This document shows, one piece after another, positions 43,201 to 49,200 of a DNA stretch of 64,000 bases. The stretch is from positions 13,676,692-13,740,691 of the forward strand of contig NC_135039.1 of assembly GCF_051020975.1 (NCBI RefSeq), in the 5' to 3' direction. Both the position numbers and the translations under genes were made by a program. Numbering within the stretch: the stretch's first letter is position 1; every line of letters starts with the position of its first letter. The notes beneath the pieces were generated by a model. The model was not told where the DNA came from and did no database searches. It worked only from the letters and a program-made list of their open reading frames with translations. The stretch is from Osmia lignaria lignaria. Taxonomy: Eukaryota; Arthropoda; Insecta; Hymenoptera; Megachilidae.

Positions 43201-46200
43201 TGATTTAATTATTCTGTGCTAATTGCCTACGATGAATTTCGTTTTCCTGCCATTCTCACGCTTCGACAAGCAGCCTTGTTGATTTTATATTACAGAATTT
43301 ATTAGGGTGGTTTGTATTTTTTCAGAAGGGTAGATTGCTTTTTTTAAATAAAAAGATAATTATTTTAAGAACTATAATGTAAAATTGAAAACATGTTTGT
43401 TAATTTATTCTCAATCTAACATGTCATTTGAGGGGGAAGAACGAACACGAAGGGGGTAAAATGTGGTTTAGGTCGAATCGTTCTGGGGACAGATTGGTTG
43501 CCATTTGGGGTTGGATCTTGTGTTTTGTGGTGATTCGTACAAGGGGGTGAGAAAGATAGAGTGAATCTAATTAGTGTAATTGGTGGATGTTGGTGGAATT
43601 TACAAGGGTAGAAATGGGTTCTACAATTAAATGGAGAACAAGATTCGATTAAAGCAACAGATAACTCTGGGTAATAAATCTTAGGTAATAATTCATAGGT
43701 CGTTAACATTGGACTCAATCTACCCCTCAATTGAAGAATTTTTTAATTTTTTAATTTTTCTTATGGATAGATTAAATTATAAACATTACAATAGTACATG
43801 TATAATTATCTTTCGTAATTAATTTATCTGTGTTTCACGGCGAGGTAATTCGAACCACCGGAATAATTCATTAATTTCAACGCAACAGTAAATATATGAA
43901 AATATCATGCAATAAATGTTAATTAATTAATTTTATAATAGAGATCCACAAATTACGAAATTACTCGTTTATTCAATTTTATGATTTTTGTGGTATGGAT
44001 AAATTAAATTGCAAATAATTAATTGCATGTTTTATTTGTTTTCTTTGTTACAGTCATTAGAGGGACAGAATATATACAATTCGTGTTGCACGTTACGCAT
44101 CGATTACAGCAAGATGCAAAATTTGAACGTGAAATATAATAACGACAAGTCGAGAGACTACACCAACCCCTCTTTGCCGACCGGTGACGCAAATTTAGAC
44201 GCGGCATCCCTTGCTCTTGGGGGTGAGCTTCTTCCACAGTTGTTGATGGGCGCTGGTTCGCAACCTCGAGCTAGAATACCCGGTGAGTTACTACTTCATC
44301 AGACACTAATCATGATTTTAAGATTAGTTATTTTAGAATTATGTGAGCTTCGTTTAAAAATTTACCCTTTTTATCCTTCACCCTTTTTGAACAATATAAT
44401 TCTCATCAAACGGCCCTGATCGACATGAAATTTAAAAGGGTTGTAGGGGAGAAGGAGTAATTCCAAAAACGGCGGACCAGGGAGAGATCCCCAAAACGGC
44501 GGACCATGGAGAAAGCCGCAATTTTAATTTAATTTTGCATTTCTTATGATTTTCTTTTTCTAGTTTATCATTAATACCCGTAGCTAAAATTTTATATTAA
44601 GGGTGTCCTACCCTTTCCCTAATTCTTCCAAATTTTATGCCGATCCGCGATTGGGGTTTTTTGAAACAATATCCTTGCCATGCTGATCAACGAAGTCGAA
44701 GGTAATAATGATAATCGAGAGGAAATTTAATTAACCCCTTCCCCTCCAGAAGTCAAGTAATAATAATAATAACTACACACGGGGTTTGAACATCGAAGAA
44801 AGTCCGCGTGTCGGTCGTGAATATAACCGTGAAATGAAATTTGCCAGCAAGTTGGCCGGTCGAATTGAAATTTCCTCGGCCCCGTGGCTGTTTTTTCATT
44901 ATGAAAATTAAATTCTCCGGGATTTCCGCGGCCGGTTTATTCCGTGTTTCCATTATTCCGCTCGCGTCAGCCCGCGGGCGCGGCTTTCTAAAGCGTTCCT
45001 CTACCAACTGTTTGTTCACCGTATCCTGTTGCGTGTCCACTTTTCTTTTTTCACAGGCTGCCTTTAAGAGCCGTTCTTTTCTTTCTTGTTTGTTTTAACT
45101 CACGATCGAAGGATCACTAATAAAATGACTGCTGCTGCACGGCCTTTTGTATTTTCCTTCCAGCGAGTTTTAACAAAGTTCTTTTTTTTTTTCAATTAAA
45201 AATTGAACAGAAATGATCTTTCAATTGTAACAGAACGCGTTATCGATCGATCGCGTGGCAGATAAAATCGATCAATTAATTAATCGCTTGTCCAGTCCAT
45301 TAGAATTAATTATATTAATAGCAGTAGCGACTCGTTTCTCTGTCCATTCGGTCACCGTTCATGATGAATTGTTATTTCGCGAGTTTCGCCTCCGTTTCCA
45401 ATTTGCCGCTTGTTTTCAGCTCGATTTTCGAGCGGTATCGAATTGCGTGCGGTCAGACGGTATTATTTCCAACGGATAAATTAATTAATTGCATCGCGGC
45501 TAGAGAACCCGATACCAGGTGTGATCCCTACCAATGAACATGCTTTCTTTCTGCAGGGTTTGGTTTATCACCCTGGGCAAGATCGTCCCTCTCCCCAAAG
45601 TCGATACTGGCTTTCAAAATTTGAAACTCTCCAAATTGAATTCTACTTAATAAAAATATTAATCATGAGAGATACGTCTTGGAATCTTTATTAATATTTT
45701 GTGAAACATGGTTCTTTGAATAATTTAGGTGGTAAGAGTTACTGATTCACCCTGTATGCTCGTTTATAACTTCTCCAGCAAATCGATTCTTCTCCCTTCC
45801 ATTGCAATTTATACAGGGTGCTCAGAAATAGGGGTGAAATAACTGCAGACTAAAAGCATTTATTTTATTTTTTTTAATTTCATATAAAATTTCAATTATT
45901 AAAATTATTTTTTTCAAGTTAGAAAAATAAACGGATTTCTGAACACCCTGTGCATTTCAAAAGGAGGCCTGAATGAACGGTGCTAACAACAGTTTGTAAA
46001 TTTCCTGAAGTAGAGTCCATTGCAGGGGCACCGGGTGTGCTGCCCACGCCCTTCGCGGCCATGCACGGTCTACCTTCACCTTTGGCGGGCCCTTACAACG
46101 GGGTACCACCAGCTGGAGGATTGGCCGGACTCGGTGGTTTCCCTTTGGGTGCTGCTGGCCTCGGGGTACGTGTACCCACCAACGCGCAGACATCGGCGGT

Positions 46201-49200
46201 GTTACTCGTCAGTAACCTAAACGAAGAGGTAAGTGAGTTAGAAAATAAAAAGGGAACGCTTTCGAAATTATTCGAGGGCACTAAGCATATGGAAATGAAG
46301 AATTCAGGCACGAAGAAAGATTTAAGGGATTTAGGTTAATTTAAGTTAAATGTCTCAAATTTCCAGGGTCGAGTGCTCACCTGAGAACTCATGAAAAAAT
46401 TGGAATAAATTCTCTTATGATTTTTGATATTCCTATTATAATTATTCTAACACGAATAAATTTAATAGACTCATTAGTATATTATAGAATCTCCATAAAA
46501 TCTTTCTTCGAGTCTTCCAAAAATAAACTGAAGCGTACACACCTTCGATATATATTTGAAAAATCGATGTTAAAAGAATATATTGTTTATTATCGACGAA
46601 CTGTACGCTTTCTGTTAGAATAATTTTCAATTAACCCTGAGAGAAATGGTTAAAAATTCATTCTTTAATTTTCCATAATACATTATTATACATTCTATGA
46701 ATGGTTTCTGCATTAAAAAACATTGTCCTGTCGTGTTTAAAATTTACCATCTCTCTCAGTGTTTGCCTATGTACACGAAACTGGCTTAGGTACGTACTCA
46801 AACAACAAAAATCACGCAAATACAACGATATGATTATAATGTAGTGCTACGTAGGCAACCCTATAGCAGTTTCTCCATCACTCGACTCGAGTTTCCTTCG
46901 TCGAATGTTTAAACAATTTTAATACTCGAAATGTCTATTTATTTAGTGCTAGTTAAAGTTAATAATAATTCGACAGGGGAAAAATCGAGTTCTCAATGCG
47001 TATGTGCCCTGTTTTACGTCAATATCCCTTTATATCTTACCCTCTGCCCTTCTGCCCCTCATATTTTCGAAACACACATAGAAATCATTCCAAACGTCAC
47101 CATCCTCTGTCCTAAGTAATTCGTAGCGTTATTTACCACGACGTTACTTCCGTTGAGACCTCTTTCGTTTCCGGTTTATCATAAAAATTTAAGAGCGAGG
47201 GAAATGAAGATTTATAGAAACTGGGAAGCTCGATGATTTTTCAGGTGGCAGGTTTGAGAAATTTTCAAATAATCCCGGAAACGAAGGAAGTCTCACGATG
47301 AAACTGTGTGTCGACGTCACACTTCGCAGCTGCAACTATTGTCACTACTATACTATAACTATGTGTACTACTATCGTTGCGCCGCGCGCACAAGCTTCCG
47401 ACCTAGTGTATTTTTCCTTTAGCAATCGTGTGTTTTACTCTCCTATCTATCTATTTTTCTGAATAAATATACATATTTTTTTTTTTTTTAATTCATATTT
47501 TTAACCCCTTCGCGAAGATAAACAAGAAAACGAGGGATTCATATTGACGAGAAGATCCCGTTTCTACGTTCCTCTTTGCTTTCTCTACGTCTCTCTGTAT
47601 CTCTCTTTGTTATCTGTCTTTTCTTTTTGTGGATCGCGTATGGCTGAAAGAAAAATATCGAAGCAAAAACCATCTCCAGCCTTTTCGCTATTTGTATCCT
47701 CTATTAACTTTAAATTAATGCAAACTTTGTTATAAAATAATCTGTTGCATTAATTTAATCGCATCATTGAATCGTGCTCGCCACTTTGATTCTTAAAATC
47801 TTCGTCAAATTTAAATGAACCGTGTTCGAACCGATTTTGTATTAATTTATAAAGTTTTATGTGTTTAAGTTCGAAAGCAAATGTGTCTTACTTGAATTTA
47901 TGTATCACTTCTGATCAAATATTGATGATTGAAATCACTTCGAGAGGAACATACTCGGTGAGACGATTCGGGATACGTTTTGAAATGTCTGGAGGGGTCG
48001 CGATTGGCCCTAACCCATTAAACACGTGAAACTTGTGCGCGTGCCAACACTATTTTTACATTGATTCCTATTATACTCGCTGACTACTGACTGGACTCTG
48101 TCTGTTCTCTGTGTAGATGGTCACGCCTGACGCTCTCTTTACCCTGTTTGGTACGTCTCCACATTTATATTATTAATTATATTACATTATTAATTATTAT
48201 ATTTACACTCGCGTTCTATCCGGCACACAGACACTTGTACACGAAACAATATTTTTGCGAGAACATTTTGTTTTCTGGAGAGTGAAGAAGAAATTTTTAT
48301 TCTGTTCTCTATTTTCTACTTCGAATACTATTTTTTCATTGTCACTCTCCTTTTCTTTTTTATTATTATTTTCTATGTCTCGTGATGATTCGAAGCTATT
48401 CGATTTTATTTTTATTTATAATCACTATCATTCGTACAGATTCACCCACGATATCATAATCATCATATTGGCCGTCAGCGAGACACGTTTTTTAATTTTT
48501 TATTTTTATTATTATTATTAATTTTTTTTTTTTTTTTAAATTTTATTCTCATGTTCTCTATTTCCAAGCATCTCTTCTGAATTGTTTCATTAATATTTTA
48601 TTAATATCAGTTCCAGACACCTTAATATTACATAAGCTTTCGCTTATTTTACGTAATACTCCATTTCTGAAGGGCGATATGATTCAACCACTTATTTATT
48701 TAAAAAAAGATATATATATATATATATATATAATAAAGTTTAATATTAGTATTAGTATTTTTATCCTTAATCTAAGAAATATATTGCTTGCATGGAATAT
48801 TAATTATAATTTTTCTTGTGTAGTTAAGATTAATTAATTAATTAATTATTTGTGGCTGAACCGATCGCCTAATTGCATGTCCCAAATCTTAGCCCGATCG
48901 TACCCCGATCTCGATCGATTATTATTATTATTGTCCTGTTCAATCTCGACGGTAATCCCTTTCAAAGATTTTTTTCAATTTTCGAAACTTTTGGAACCTA
49001 ATTAAAATGACGTGTTGCATATTGTGCATGTAGGCGTTTACGGGGATGTACAGCGTGTGAAGATTCTCTACAACAAGAAGGACTCGGCACTGATTCAGAT
49101 GGCCGAACCTCATCAAGCACACCTAGGTAATTATCATTAACAAGGGGAACTACCCAAGTGTTACACTCACTTATTAATGAAACTTTGCCAGCTTGAACAG

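Larger units (their letters stand above)
44283..46025 (+). other. heph: heph intron 6 (1.7 kb)
   Basis: No gene. Includes a 27-bp duplication with GGCGGACC cores (44471-44517) and a 144-bp TIR element (45811-45954) close to the exon 7 acceptor. Confidence 0.8.
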
